Source of the DNA: Weeksella massiliensis
Lineage (GTDB): Bacteria; Bacteroidota; Bacteroidia; Flavobacteriales; Weeksellaceae
Assembly: GCA_000751595.1 (NCBI GenBank)
Contig: CCMH01000004.1
Span: 248,001 to 312,000, forward strand
Length of the DNA stretch: 64,000 nt
Reading direction: 5' to 3'
The position numbers were made by a program, and so were the translations under genes. The notes below the pieces were generated by a model, which worked only from the letters and a program-made list of their open reading frames with translations, was not told where the DNA came from and searched no databases. This document shows, piece after piece, positions 9,553 through 18,898 of the stretch; position 1 is the first letter of the stretch, and every line of letters starts with the position of its first letter.

Positions 9553-10602
9553 TTAGACAGCATCAAAATCGATGGTTAATTTTGCAGATTTCGGACGAGA
9601 AATACAAGCCAAAGTCAAACCATCTTCATAATCAGAATCGGTCAACACAAAGTTTTCTCCAATATTTACTTCGCCTTCTTTCACTTTACACAAACAGCTG
9701 CTGCAAATCCCACCTTTACAAGAATAAGGCGCATCGATATCTTCATCTAACAATGTATCAATTAGATTTTTTTCTTTGTGCCAAGTTACTGTATGCTGCT
9801 CATTATCGAGGATTACGGTAACTTCTACTGTATCGACATTCGAATCATCTTCCCCAAAAATCATTTTCGGATTGGTCAATGGATTGAAGAGTTCGAAATG
9901 AATATGTCGTTCAATAATTCCAGCATTTTTAATCGATTTTGCCAACTCAAAAATCATTTCCTCTGGACCACAAACCAAGGCTTCATCAACTTCGTCGATA
10001 TCAACCAATTGATTCAAAATCAAATCAAACTTCGCTGCATCAATCCGACCATTAAACAACCAATCTTCTTGCGTATCGTTTGTGTAAAAATGGAAAACAT
10101 GGAGTTGAGAAGGATATTTCAGTTTCAGTTCATTGAGCCGCTCATTAAACATCACCGAATTTGCCGAACGATTCCCGTAGAATAAATAGAAATTTACCCA
10201 TTCTTCGGTTTGCAAAGTGTATTCTAAAATACTCATAATCGGCGTTATTCCACTTCCTGCCGCAAAAGCCAAAAGAGTTCTTTTTTCATTGGGTTTGGAA
10301 GGAATGACAAAACGACCATTTGGAGTGGAAACATTCAATTGATCTCCGATTTTGATTTCATTGACCAAAAAGTTAGACACTTTTCCTTTTTCAGTTGCCT
10401 TTACAGCAATCGACCATTCTTGGTTGTTAGGCGAGCTGCAAAGTGAGTAATCTCTGCGTTCTCCGTTAATTTCTAAGGTTATATATTGCCCTGCTTGGTA
10501 AGAATAAGCTTCTTGTAAATCGGCAGGAACATCGAAAAACAATTGCACCGAATCATCGGTTAATTGCTTTTTATCTTTTATGGTGAGTAAATTAAAATTC
10601 AT
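9553..10602 (-). CDS. PaaE-like ferredoxin/FAD/NAD(P)H oxidoreductase
   Basis: Three modules in 349 residues. The first is an FAD-binding FNR domain with RDYSLCSS (50-57). The second is an NAD(P)H-binding domain with GSGITP (116-121) and CGPEEM (211-216). The third is a C-terminal plant-type 2Fe-2S domain with Cys295, Cys300, Cys303 and Cys333. This is the layout of PaaE, the reductase of phenylacetyl-CoA epoxidase, and of related reductases for oxygenases and desaturases. No paaABCD genes are near, so phenylacetate degradation cannot be inferred; a reductase for another oxygenase is equally likely. Confidence 0.88.
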   Translation of the reverse strand: MNFNLLTIKDKKQLTDDSVQLFFDVPADLQEAYSYQAGQYITLEINGERRDYSLCSSPNNQEWSIAVKATEKGKVSNFLVNEIKIGDQLNVSTPNGRFVIPSKPNEKRTLLAFAAGSGITPIMSILEYTLQTEEWVNFYLFYGNRSANSVMFNERLNELKLKYPSQLHVFHFYTNDTQEDWLFNGRIDAAKFDLILNQLVDIDEVDEALVCGPEEMIFELAKSIKNAGIIERHIHFELFNPLTNPKMIFGEDDSNVDTVEVTVILDNEQHTVTWHKEKNLIDTLLDEDIDAPYSCKGGICSSCLCKVKEGEVNIGENFVLTDSDYEDGLTLACISRPKSAKLTIDFDAV

Positions 10603-10705
10603 TTCTATTCTTTCTTTGCGTTTTTGCTTATAATTGGTATTACCTTTGTTTTATAACACCGTGCAAATTTAAGGTATCTTGTGCACAAAAGAAAACATAA
10701 AATAT

Positions 10706-11074
10706 ATGGAAATAGCACTTATAGCCCATGATGGGAAAAAAGCAGAAATGGTTAATTTCATCATGAAACATCGAGAAGTTCTTGCCGCCAATAACATTCA
10801 TCTTATTGCCACAGGAACAACAGGAAAATATGTAGAACAAGTTGGATTAGAAGTTACACCAATGCTTTCTGGTCCTTTGGGAGGGGATGCACAAATTGCT
10901 GCCCGTGTTGCCGAAGGAATCACCAATATGGTTTTCTTTTTCCGCGATCCGATGGGAAAACATCCGCACGAACCCGATGTCAATATGTTGTTGCGTTTGT
11001 GTGATGTACACAATGTTCCGCTTGCAACCAATCCTGCTACAGCAGAAATGTTACTCGATCACTTAACGAAATAA
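10706..11074 (+). CDS. mgsA: Methylglyoxal synthase
   Basis: MgsA converts dihydroxyacetone phosphate to methylglyoxal, a glycolytic bypass that releases phosphate. With the ATG at 10706 the protein is 122 residues, the short form without the N-terminal extension of the E. coli enzyme. The start is supported by the family opening IALIAHDGKK. The phosphate-binding GTTG (37-40), the catalytic Asp61 in SGPLGGDAQIAA and FFRDPM with Asp81 are present. An in-frame upstream TTG would add nine unconserved residues and is rejected. A TACCTTTG element at 10641-10648 may be the -7 box. Confidence 0.95.
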   Translation: MEIALIAHDGKKAEMVNFIMKHREVLAANNIHLIATGTTGKYVEQVGLEVTPMLSGPLGGDAQIAARVAEGITNMVFFFRDPMGKHPHEPDVNMLLRLCDVHNVPLATNPATAEMLLDHLTK

Positions 11075-11148
11075 GAAATAAATTACCACAGATCAAGATG
11101 AAATTTTGGTCTATCTCGTAAATTTGTCTTCTAAATAATTATAAAAAA

Positions 11149-11781
11149 ATGAATCTAATAGATAGTTTAAAGTGGCGATATGCAACTAAAAAAATGAATG
11201 GAGAAAAAGTAGAACAAGCGTTGGTCGATCAAATTGTAGAAGCTGCTCATTTGGCTCCATCATCTTCGGGTGTTCAACCTTTTGAAATTATTGTCGTGTC
11301 GAACGAAGAATTGAAAAAACAAATTCAACCCATCGCATACAATCAATCTCAAATTGTAGATGGTTCTCATTTGCTAATTTTCGCATCGTGGGATCAATAT
11401 ACCGATGAGCGAATCGATTTTATTTTTGATCACATGGATCGCGAAAGAGATTTACCAGAAAACAATTCTAACGATTATAAAAACGGCTTGAAGAAAACAC
11501 TTTTTGCTTTGAGCAAAGAGCAACAAGCTTGTCATACAGCCAAACAAGCTTATCTTTCTTTCGGGGTGGCGATTGCTGCTGCTGCTGAATTACGCGTAGA
11601 TGCAACGCCAATGGAAGGTTTTGATAATGCAGCATTGGATACGTTTTTAGGATTGGATAAAAAAGGTTTGAAATCGCAAACCATTCTTACTTTAGGGCAT
11701 CGTGCTACTGAAGGTGATTGGTTACAAGGCTTGAAAAAAGTTCGTCAACCAAAAGAAAAATTTATCACCGAACTGAAATAA
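11149..11781 (+). CDS. Nitroreductase-family NAD(P)H-dependent oxidoreductase
   Basis: A 210-residue flavoprotein of the NfsB-like nitroreductase family: RYATKKMNGEKV near the start, the FMN-binding APSSSGVQPFEI (about 36-47), and a C-terminal LGHRATEGDW segment. These FMN enzymes reduce nitro compounds, quinones or flavins with NAD(P)H; the physiological substrate is unknown. A TAAATTTG -7-like element lies at 11119-11126. It ends convergently one base from the methyltransferase gene. Confidence 0.9.
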   Translation: MNLIDSLKWRYATKKMNGEKVEQALVDQIVEAAHLAPSSSGVQPFEIIVVSNEELKKQIQPIAYNQSQIVDGSHLLIFASWDQYTDERIDFIFDHMDRERDLPENNSNDYKNGLKKTLFALSKEQQACHTAKQAYLSFGVAIAAAAELRVDATPMEGFDNAALDTFLGLDKKGLKSQTILTLGHRATEGDWLQGLKKVRQPKEKFITELK

Positions 11782-11782
11782 T

Positions 11783-12385
11783 TTATCTTTTTTGATAAAT
11801 AGTACACTGAATAAATTGATAATAAAAGAAGGATTGTTGCACTTTGCGCAATCCTTTTTTATGGATAATAGTTTCGATATGGGGTAATTTTGTCACTTTT
11901 ACTTTAGCTACTAATCCGAAAAAGAAATACATACAACACAACAATATTTTTTGCCAATTGTTCGGATTCTCAGTATAATCGACCACCATAATTTTAGGAT
12001 TATCATTAGCTTCTATTAATTTTTGTATGAGTGTTGCTACTTGATTATCGGTAAAATTGTCTAATAAAAATGGTAAAATAATTACCTCAAAACCTTTCGG
12101 TAAATCATCACGAAGTACGTCTAAACAATAAATTTCTGTATTCTGCGGCAATTTTCTTTTCTTACAAATCTCTAGCATATTGAAAGATTGATCAATCAAA
12201 ACGAAACGAGAAAATTTTTGTGTAGAAAATTTATCTAGAAATTTCCCATCTCCAACTCCTAAAATCAATACTTTATCGGTAGAAGTGGCTTGTTTCAATG
12301 CGAATTCTTGTGCTCGAATCAAATGATTGCCAAACACCAATCTACTCAAAAACTGATAATATGGTGCAATAAATGAATAATCCAA
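11783..12385 (-). CDS. Class I SAM-dependent methyltransferase
   Basis: A small methyltransferase with the SAM-binding motif I as VLILGVGDGKFLDKF and a motif II-like RFVLIDQSFNML. The ATG-initiated frame begins at 12481 but would overlap the preceding gene by 85 bases and add residues unlike the family. I prefer the TTG at 12383-12385, 11 bases after the upstream stop, which gives 200 residues opening with DYSFIAPYYQFLSRLVFG, the usual N-terminus for this group. The substrate is unknown. Likely co-transcribed with the hypothetical gene upstream. Confidence 0.78.
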   Translation of the reverse strand: MDYSFIAPYYQFLSRLVFGNHLIRAQEFALKQATSTDKVLILGVGDGKFLDKFSTQKFSRFVLIDQSFNMLEICKKRKLPQNTEIYCLDVLRDDLPKGFEVIILPFLLDNFTDNQVATLIQKLIEANDNPKIMVVDYTENPNNWQKILLCCMYFFFGLVAKVKVTKLPHIETIIHKKGLRKVQQSFFYYQFIQCTIYQKR

Positions 12386-12396
12386 TAAAGTAATTG

Positions 12397-12906
12397 TTAG
12401 TTCGAAGTAGAATCTTCTAATTCTTCGGGAAACCGAAGGTTCATCAATAATTCTGTCATCAAACGACCACGAAATTGACATTCGGTTTCGAATAAAATCA
12501 AATCAAAAACATCTTGCAATTGATTTCGATCGATATAATCGAAAATTAGTCGATTTCCTTCATTATAAAAGTAAAAATCGAGTTCTGTGAAATATCCACG
12601 TAAATTCTGAAATCTATGCTGTTGTATAAATTCCTGATCGCGAAACAAATCTGCAAATTTCATTGTTCGCTTCTGAAAAACTGACGACTTCTCGCCTATT
12701 GTAGTTTCTAGAAAAAGATCATCGATTGTATAAGAAGAAAAAAGATAAGCAAAACCTTTAAAATCATATTCGGAAATATGCAAAGAATATCGCTTATCTT
12801 TCTTATATAGTATGAATCGACGGGTAAAATCATGCACATGACTTATTTTAGAGAAATCTCTAAAAGCTTCATTGGGTTCTATGATATTCAAGTCATGCAT
12901 ACTCAA
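12397..12906 (-). CDS. Hypothetical protein, 169 aa
   Basis: I do not recognise a family. It is a soluble protein rich in aromatic and acidic residues (FTELDFYFYNEG, FETECQFRGRL) with no signal peptide, membrane segments or recognisable motif. A second ATG at 12900 (opening HDLNIIEPNE) is an equally good start. It lies directly upstream of the methyltransferase gene, with which it probably forms a two-gene operon. The 88-base gap to ctlX holds an inverted repeat around TGGTTAGATAAA/TTTATCTAACCA (12933-12963), which could be the terminator of the ctlX operon. Confidence 0.65.
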   Translation of the reverse strand: MSMHDLNIIEPNEAFRDFSKISHVHDFTRRFILYKKDKRYSLHISEYDFKGFAYLFSSYTIDDLFLETTIGEKSSVFQKRTMKFADLFRDQEFIQQHRFQNLRGYFTELDFYFYNEGNRLIFDYIDRNQLQDVFDLILFETECQFRGRLMTELLMNLRFPEELEDSTSN

Positions 12907-12994
12907 ATATACTAAAAAAGTCTGAATATCAAATGGTTAGATAAAAATATTTTATCTAACCATTTAAAGATGATATAACTTATTGATTTTCAAC

Positions 12995-13933
12995 TTATTC
13001 TTTCGGTAAGAAAACTTCTGCCATCATGCAACGTGCACTTCCACCTCCCAGATTTTCAATGGTTTCAATGTCCACAGAAATAATCGGATTGTATTTTTCG
13101 ATTGCTTCTATTTGTTCGGTTGTGAGAGAATTATAAGCCGATTGCGACATCACCAAATAAGCTTGTCCTAAACCGCCTACCTGCAACATGTTTCCGGCAA
13201 ATTGATGCATTTGTTCTTCGGTAATCGAAATGATTTCTTTCCCTGAATCCAACAAAACATCACAAACATGTTTTTTCTCTTGTACATCATCCAAACTATC
13301 CAAACAAATAACCGCATAACGATCTGCAACACACATCATTACGTTGGTATGATAAATTGGTAAACGTTCGTTGTTAACTGTTTGATAAGCAGTGAAATAA
13401 ACTGGCGTATATTCTAAATCTTCGCAAAATTCTATGAACAAATCTTCGTCTGTTCTTGGTGAAATTGCGGCATAAGCCAATTTATTTTCGCGATCGAGAA
13501 TGATACTTCCTGTCCCTTCTAAAAAAATATTATCTTCTTCGGCTTCCGTATAATCAATAATATCTTTGATCAAAAAACCTTTGCTTTCTAACAACTCGAA
13601 AATATCTTCTTCTCGTCTTTCTTGACGTCTATTTTCGGCAAACATAGGATACAAAACACAATCGCCATTCTCATGAAAACTGATCCAATTATTCGGGAAA
13701 ATCGAATCGGGAGTGTGGGGATTTGGTGTATCTTTTATCGTAAGTACATTTACGCCTTTTTCGCGCAAAGCATTCACCATTTGTTGAAATTCTTGAAGCG
13801 CCAAGGCTTGAATTTCATCAGCTGAACTTTCTGGTTTCTGCTGAAAATAATTATTCACAGCCGTTTGCGCATTGTAATGAAACGCAACAGGCTCAACCAT
13901 TAAAATGGTTTGGGTATATTGTTTATTTTTCAT
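12995..13933 (-). CDS. ctlX: Citrulline utilization hydrolase CtlX-type (guanidine/ureido-modifying family)
   Basis: A 312-residue member of the amidinotransferase / arginine deiminase superfamily, matching the CtlX group. Visible active-site elements are DSIFPNNW near residue 75, the acidic VFLEGTGS-type segment (here NIFLEGTGSII), the His in YHTNVMMCV and the catalytic Cys in GGGSARCMM near the C-terminus. The superfamily hydrolyses or transfers guanidino and ureido groups through a Cys thiouronium intermediate. Its start overlaps the end of the preceding superfamily member by 11 bases, so the two are translated from one transcript. Confidence 0.85.
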   Translation of the reverse strand: MKNKQYTQTILMVEPVAFHYNAQTAVNNYFQQKPESSADEIQALALQEFQQMVNALREKGVNVLTIKDTPNPHTPDSIFPNNWISFHENGDCVLYPMFAENRRQERREEDIFELLESKGFLIKDIIDYTEAEEDNIFLEGTGSIILDRENKLAYAAISPRTDEDLFIEFCEDLEYTPVYFTAYQTVNNERLPIYHTNVMMCVADRYAVICLDSLDDVQEKKHVCDVLLDSGKEIISITEEQMHQFAGNMLQVGGLGQAYLVMSQSAYNSLTTEQIEAIEKYNPIISVDIETIENLGGGSARCMMAEVFLPKE

Positions 13934-14846
13934 CTGTACGGTATAATGGTAATGTTGAACAACGGAGTAATCCCCCCATTTTAGATACTTCTCGGTAATG
14001 AATTTCTTCTACTTCTATTCCCCATTTCTCTTGCAAATGCGCATTGAGTCGTGTAAAATTCTTTTCAGAAACAATAACAGTTGGTGAAATAGAAAACACA
14101 TTTGGCGTCATCCAATACATTTCTTCTTCGGTTACCTGAAAAAGATTTTCTTCTCCAAATAAATCTACAAGAAACTGATATTCTTCTTCTTTCCTAAAAC
14201 CATTTTTATAGATAATCGCTTTGTCTTTGCCTACGGGCTGAAAAGTACAATCCAAATGCAAGATTCCTTTGTACGGATCTTCATCATTTTTGTGCAAATC
14301 AAAAGCAATCACTTTTTTGTTAGGAAATTGATTTTTAAGGAATTCTACCGCTTGCATATTGGTCCGAGCGGTTTTGTATTGTTTAAAATCATCACCCAAA
14401 TATGTTCCGACAAAAATATAATCATTCCACAGCAAAACATCGCCTCCTTCGACATAGACATCTTCCGGAATTTTTATGTATTGATGTGATGGAATACTTT
14501 TTTCGATAAAATTAATCGCTTCTAATTCGGGCAAACGATCAGGAATAATATTGGATACGAAAAATTTATCTTCGATCACAAAAGCAATATCTCGAGCGAA
14601 AACTTGATTGACACCTACTAAATCTTTCGGGCGAAGAACTTCTACTTCATGTTTTTTTAGTACAGCTTCGAATTCGGCCATTTCATTGACCAAATCTTTT
14701 TCTTTCGGATACGTTTTCTCCAAAACACTTTCATACGATTTCGCATCAAAAACATCTTCTAGTGTAGGTTCTTTTCCCAAATCATTGGCAATACCTAACA
14801 CCACCGTTTTCAAGCGATCACTCTCGTTATTTACGTGTAGTTGCAT
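13923..14846 (-). CDS. Arginine deiminase / DDAH-related hydrolase
   Basis: A second member of the same superfamily, 307 residues. It has an EGGD motif (YVEGGDVLLW), the catalytic His in LHLDCTFQPV and the Cys in KMGGLLRCSTLPL near the end, so the Cys-His-Glu/Asp set is complete. Candidate substrates are arginine, methylated arginine or a downstream ureido compound; sequence alone does not decide. It lies between the amidohydrolase gene (47-base gap) and ctlX (11-base overlap). Confidence 0.85.
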   Translation of the reverse strand: MQLHVNNESDRLKTVVLGIANDLGKEPTLEDVFDAKSYESVLEKTYPKEKDLVNEMAEFEAVLKKHEVEVLRPKDLVGVNQVFARDIAFVIEDKFFVSNIIPDRLPELEAINFIEKSIPSHQYIKIPEDVYVEGGDVLLWNDYIFVGTYLGDDFKQYKTARTNMQAVEFLKNQFPNKKVIAFDLHKNDEDPYKGILHLDCTFQPVGKDKAIIYKNGFRKEEEYQFLVDLFGEENLFQVTEEEMYWMTPNVFSISPTVIVSEKNFTRLNAHLQEKWGIEVEEIHYREVSKMGGLLRCSTLPLYRTDEK

Positions 14847-14893
14847 AGTTTATTTCATTTTTTTGTGTGGCAATTATATGTTTAAGTTTTGGT

Positions 14894-15871
14894 TTATTTA
14901 GCTAAACCTAAAACTTTGAGACCGTTTACGGTAGCTATATCAGAAAGACTTTCTACATCATAATAATGGCAAGATTCTAGCATCACTCTCAGCTCGGTAA
15001 GCAAATGTCCGTCAGAAAAAGGTTTGTAAATATCATTGATATTATCCGTACCAAAGGCAACATTAATTCCTCTCGGCACCATTTCATCAACCGGCGTCAC
15101 CGAATTGTGTGATGGCGCTAAACGCTCTGTTCGGTTATGATCAATCCAAGCGGTAGGACAAGAAATCACGTGTAAATCTGCTTCTTTTATCAAATCATAC
15201 AACTCGAAACGATATTTTTTTGGATGAGCTGCAACCGAAATCGAATGCACTGCCGAAACTTTTCCTTGCATTCCATGTTCGATAACTTTACGCGCCAATT
15301 GTTCTGTTTCTTTTTCTTCATCGGTATTGAACTGATCGACATGCACATGAACCAAAAGATTTTTTTCTTTGGCGGTCGAAAGCAAAACATCGAGATGTTC
15401 GTCTTCTTTACCAAAATCTTTGGCTGGTAAACCACCAATAATGTCCACGAACTGAGAAGAAAGATCAAACCATTCTCTTGCTTTCGGGTCGATAACTCCT
15501 TTGAGAACCTGATTTGCAAAACGAATTTGTAAATCGTTTCCGTAATTTTCTCGTAAACGTTGAGCCGCTAAAATAGACCGATCTTCGATCACTTCATCAC
15601 AATCTATAAAAGAGCCAATCGCTTGTACGCCTTGCTCGAGCATGTAGGTAATGGCTTTTTCCATTCGGAAATAAATATCATCGACCGAAGAATTTCTTTT
15701 CATATCATCGACCAAATGCCATTTTTCTTTCAGATAAGAATTAGATAAAGCAAACGTATCTTGTGTCAAAGAATACGCTCTATCCAAGTGAGAATGTGCA
15801 TTCACCCAACCTCCTTTGGCTTGTACTTTTTCTAAAACTTCTTCGATTGGATTGTAATTGTTAGCGTTCAT
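14894..15871 (-). CDS. Cytosine-deaminase-like amidohydrolase
   Basis: A 325-residue metal-dependent amidohydrolase. The TIM-barrel metal ligands are visible in order: NAHSHLDRAY (HxH after strand 1), LVHVHVDQFN (strand 5), SAVHSISVAAH (strand 6) and the Asp in AFGTDNINDIY (strand 8). The family deaminates or hydrolyses cyclic C-N bonds (cytosine, isoguanine, ammeline and similar). As the first gene of the operon with two guanidine/ureido hydrolases it probably takes part in nitrogen salvage. A TATTTTTG -7-like element lies upstream on the minus strand. Confidence 0.82.
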   Translation of the reverse strand: MNANNYNPIEEVLEKVQAKGGWVNAHSHLDRAYSLTQDTFALSNSYLKEKWHLVDDMKRNSSVDDIYFRMEKAITYMLEQGVQAIGSFIDCDEVIEDRSILAAQRLRENYGNDLQIRFANQVLKGVIDPKAREWFDLSSQFVDIIGGLPAKDFGKEDEHLDVLLSTAKEKNLLVHVHVDQFNTDEEKETEQLARKVIEHGMQGKVSAVHSISVAAHPKKYRFELYDLIKEADLHVISCPTAWIDHNRTERLAPSHNSVTPVDEMVPRGINVAFGTDNINDIYKPFSDGHLLTELRVMLESCHYYDVESLSDIATVNGLKVLGLAK

Positions 15872-16159
15872 TTTTTGTTTTTTGTTTGTTTTTGTTTGGA
15901 TGCAAAAATACTACGCTTTTATGGCTTTTCTTAACCGAAATGATGCCGATTATCTAAAAAGATTTGCGTAATTTTGTTTTTTATTTCTAAAATTTTCTAA
16001 TACTTCTTTAGTTGGTTTTCGATTGGAAATTTTCCTATCTTATTTCGTGTTGGTTACGCCTTCTATTTTATCCTACCAAACATATAAATCTTTCTGAATT
16101 TGATATAAAACTTTGCACCATAATATTTCGGATATTTGTATAAGATAAATAATTATACA
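15872..16159. other. Divergent intergenic region, amidohydrolase / copA
   Basis: About 290 bases without a convincing gene. A TAATTTTG -7-like element lies on the plus strand near 15970 and a TATTTTTG element on the minus strand closer to 15900. I see no clear dyad for a copper-responsive regulator. An in-frame TTG at 16136 extends the copA frame by eight unconserved codons and was not taken as the start. Confidence 0.4.
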
Positions 16160-18820
16160 ATGTCAACTACACAACAATATACTATTCATGGCTTGCAAAA
16201 CTATCAAAGTAAAAAAGAAGTTGAAGCTGTCCTCAATACAATTCCTGGCGTAAAAGCCAAAGTTTTTTTACCCGATCAGTTTTTCATTGAAAGCGAAAAT
16301 GAACTTTCGCCAGAAGAACTTCAGCAATACCTTACACAAGCTGGTGATTATCATTTAGTAATTCCTGGCGACTCTTTGCCGGATCATATTTTGGCCAACC
16401 AATCCGAAAGTGGAAAATATATTTGTCCGATGTTTTGCGAAGGCGATAAAGAATATGACGAACCTGGTCGTTGCCCAGTTTGTAATATGTTTTTATTGCC
16501 GGTTGAGCAAGTCGATAAGAGTCCATTACAGAACAAAACCGAACAAACAGCTGGCACAAGTTGCTGTTCGGGTCATACCGGAATTTATCCTCCTCCAAGT
16601 TTTAGCGATGAACAAATGGGGAAATATTATTGTCCTATGATGTGCGAAGGCGATAAAGTGTATGATGAAATGGGCAGTTGTCCGGTTTGTGGAATGAACT
16701 TAGAAAAAATCACTCCCCTCAAACCAAAAATACAATATACCTGTCCGATGCATCCGGAGATTATTTCGGATGAACCAGGGAATTGTCCGATTTGTGGAAT
16801 GGATTTGGTGCCGATAGAACCCACAGACGAAGTTGATGAAGTGTATCTTGGCATTCGTAAAAAGTTTTTGCTTTCGGTTATTTTCACCATACCTGTATTT
16901 ATTTTGGCCATGGGCGAAATGATTCCAGGTAATCCGATCGGGAAAATTATTTCACCCAAAACTTCAGCCTACCTTCAGTTTATATTATGTTTACCAGTTA
17001 TTTTTTATTGTGGTTGGACGTATTTTGTTCGAGCTTATAACTCATACAAAACTTGGAATCTCAATATGTTTAGTTTGATTGGATTAGGAACAACAGCTGC
17101 ATTTTTGTACAGTCTTGTTGCCTTGTTTTTCCCACAAATATTTCCTGCTGAATTCAAATCACATCACGGACAAATTGGATTGTATTTCGAATCGGTAGCC
17201 GTAATTATTACATTGGTTATTTTAGGACAATTGATGGAAGCCAAAGCGCATTCTAAAACCAACAAAGCATTAAAAGAACTGATCAAACTTACTCCTAATG
17301 AAGCAACTTTAATTACCCAAGATGGAGATAAAAAAGTATTGGTTGATACCCTAAAAATTGGAGATCAATTACGGGTTCGACCAGGCGATAAAATTCCGAT
17401 AGATGGTAAAATAATCGATGGAAATAGTGATATCGACGAATCTATGATTACAGGAGAACCTATTCCGGTCGCAAAAAGTATAGACTATAAAGTGATTGGA
17501 GGGAGTATAAATGGTTCGGGAAGCTTTATCATGGAAACCGAAAAAATCGGGCAAGACACCATGTTGTCGCACATCATTCAGATGGTGAATTCGGCAAGTA
17601 GAACGCAAGCGCCAATTCAACGTTCGGTAGATAAAATTTCTAAAATATTTGTTCCAACAGTGATCGCAATTTCCATTCTTACGTTTTTTGCTTGGTGGAT
17701 TTTTGGTGGCGAAAATCGAGTAGCTTATGCCATTGCTAACGCTATCGCAGTGTTAATTGTTGCCTGTCCTTGCGCACTTGGTTTGGCTACGCCAATGTCG
17801 GTAATGGTTGCGGTAGGAAAAGGAGCAAAAAATGGAATTTTAGTTAAAAATGCAGAAGCCTTAGAACGCCTCAATCAGGTGGATACTTTGACCATTGACA
17901 AAACAGGAACCTTGACAGAAGGTCGACCAAGCATCGTGAAAGTTGATCTTTTGGATCAAACAAATCGAGAAAATGCAATTCAAATTGCGGCAAGTCTCAA
18001 CCAAAATAGTACGCATCCGCTTGCTTTGGCGTTTGCCGAATTAGCCAAAAAAGAAAATATTGAGTATCTGAAAGTAAATGATTTTTCGAATCTTTCAGGA
18101 AAAGGAGTTTCAGGTACAATAGATAATCAAAAAGTTGCTTTAGGAAATCTGCGTTTGGCCGAAGAATTATCGCCCGCTTTTCATCCTACCGAAACACCAT
18201 CTAACACGACTTCTTACCTTATTATAGAGGATAAAGTTGTTGCCGTTTTCGAGCTTTCTGATCCTTTGAAACCTACAACCAAAGAAGCAATCAAACAATT
18301 GAAAGATGAAAATATTGATTTGATAATGCTTACGGGTGACAATAAAAATACAGCGGCAAAAGTAGCAGAAGAAGTTGGAATTTCTCATTATCAAGCAGAA
18401 GTTTTACCGGCTGATAAATTATCGATTATAAAAGATTTGCAGCAAAAAGGTAAAATTGTTGCGATGGCAGGTGACGGAATTAATGATGCGCCGGCATTGG
18501 CACAAGCAAATGTGGCAATTGCCATGGATTCTGGAACGGATGTAGCGATAGAAAGTGCCGATATTACTTTGCTGAAAGGAGATTTATTGGGGGTTACGAA
18601 AAGTATCAACCTTAGTAAAGCGATGATGAAAAACATCAAAGAAAACTTAACTTTTGCGTTTATTTATAACCTATTGGGAATTCCGATTGCTGCCGGAATT
18701 TTATATCCATTTTTTGGAATTTTAATGTCGCCAATGATTGCAGCAGCAGCGATGAGTTTAAGTTCGGTTTCGGTAATTCTGAATTCGGCTCGATTGAATA
18801 CCGTAAAATTGATTAAATAA
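16160..18820 (+). CDS. copA: Heavy-metal (copper-type) P1B ATPase
   Basis: An 886-residue inner-membrane ATPase. An HMA-like fold fills the first 70 residues but lacks the CxxC metal site. Three heavy-metal-binding (HMBD) modules follow, each with a Cys-Pro-Met...CPxC pattern: YICPMFCEG...CPVCNM, YYCPMMCEG...CPVCGM and YTCPMHPEI...CPICGM. Then come the membrane helices, the TGEPIPV actuator motif, the copper-type transmembrane CPC in ACPCALGLATP (near 537), the phosphorylated Asp in DKTGTLTEG (near 580), and the hinge GDGINDAPAL. CPC with HMBD modules indicates Cu(I)/Ag(I) export. A terminator follows, so it is likely transcribed alone. Confidence 0.93.
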   Translation: MSTTQQYTIHGLQNYQSKKEVEAVLNTIPGVKAKVFLPDQFFIESENELSPEELQQYLTQAGDYHLVIPGDSLPDHILANQSESGKYICPMFCEGDKEYDEPGRCPVCNMFLLPVEQVDKSPLQNKTEQTAGTSCCSGHTGIYPPPSFSDEQMGKYYCPMMCEGDKVYDEMGSCPVCGMNLEKITPLKPKIQYTCPMHPEIISDEPGNCPICGMDLVPIEPTDEVDEVYLGIRKKFLLSVIFTIPVFILAMGEMIPGNPIGKIISPKTSAYLQFILCLPVIFYCGWTYFVRAYNSYKTWNLNMFSLIGLGTTAAFLYSLVALFFPQIFPAEFKSHHGQIGLYFESVAVIITLVILGQLMEAKAHSKTNKALKELIKLTPNEATLITQDGDKKVLVDTLKIGDQLRVRPGDKIPIDGKIIDGNSDIDESMITGEPIPVAKSIDYKVIGGSINGSGSFIMETEKIGQDTMLSHIIQMVNSASRTQAPIQRSVDKISKIFVPTVIAISILTFFAWWIFGGENRVAYAIANAIAVLIVACPCALGLATPMSVMVAVGKGAKNGILVKNAEALERLNQVDTLTIDKTGTLTEGRPSIVKVDLLDQTNRENAIQIAASLNQNSTHPLALAFAELAKKENIEYLKVNDFSNLSGKGVSGTIDNQKVALGNLRLAEELSPAFHPTETPSNTTSYLIIEDKVVAVFELSDPLKPTTKEAIKQLKDENIDLIMLTGDNKNTAAKVAEEVGISHYQAEVLPADKLSIIKDLQQKGKIVAMAGDGINDAPALAQANVAIAMDSGTDVAIESADITLLKGDLLGVTKSINLSKAMMKNIKENLTFAFIYNLLGIPIAAGILYPFFGILMSPMIAAAAMSLSSVSVILNSARLNTVKLIK

Positions 18821-18842
18821 AAGATTGAAATAATCAGAAATC

Positions 18843-18875
18843 AAAAAGCCTTTTCATAACATGAAAAGGCTTTTT
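18843..18875. terminator. Intrinsic terminator of copA, bidirectional
   Basis: Fifteen-base perfect inverted repeat (18843-18857 and 18861-18875) with a 3-base loop, starting in A's and ending in T's. It lies 22 bases after the copA stop and 23 bases from the end of the convergent gene. Confidence 0.93.
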
Positions 18876-18898
18876 AATTTTATATAATTTTAGCAATA

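Noticed and set aside
11780-11800. Hairpin ATTTATC/GATAAAT as terminator of the nitroreductase gene
   Set aside because: It is A/T-only, has no T-run after it and lies over the coding end of the convergent gene.
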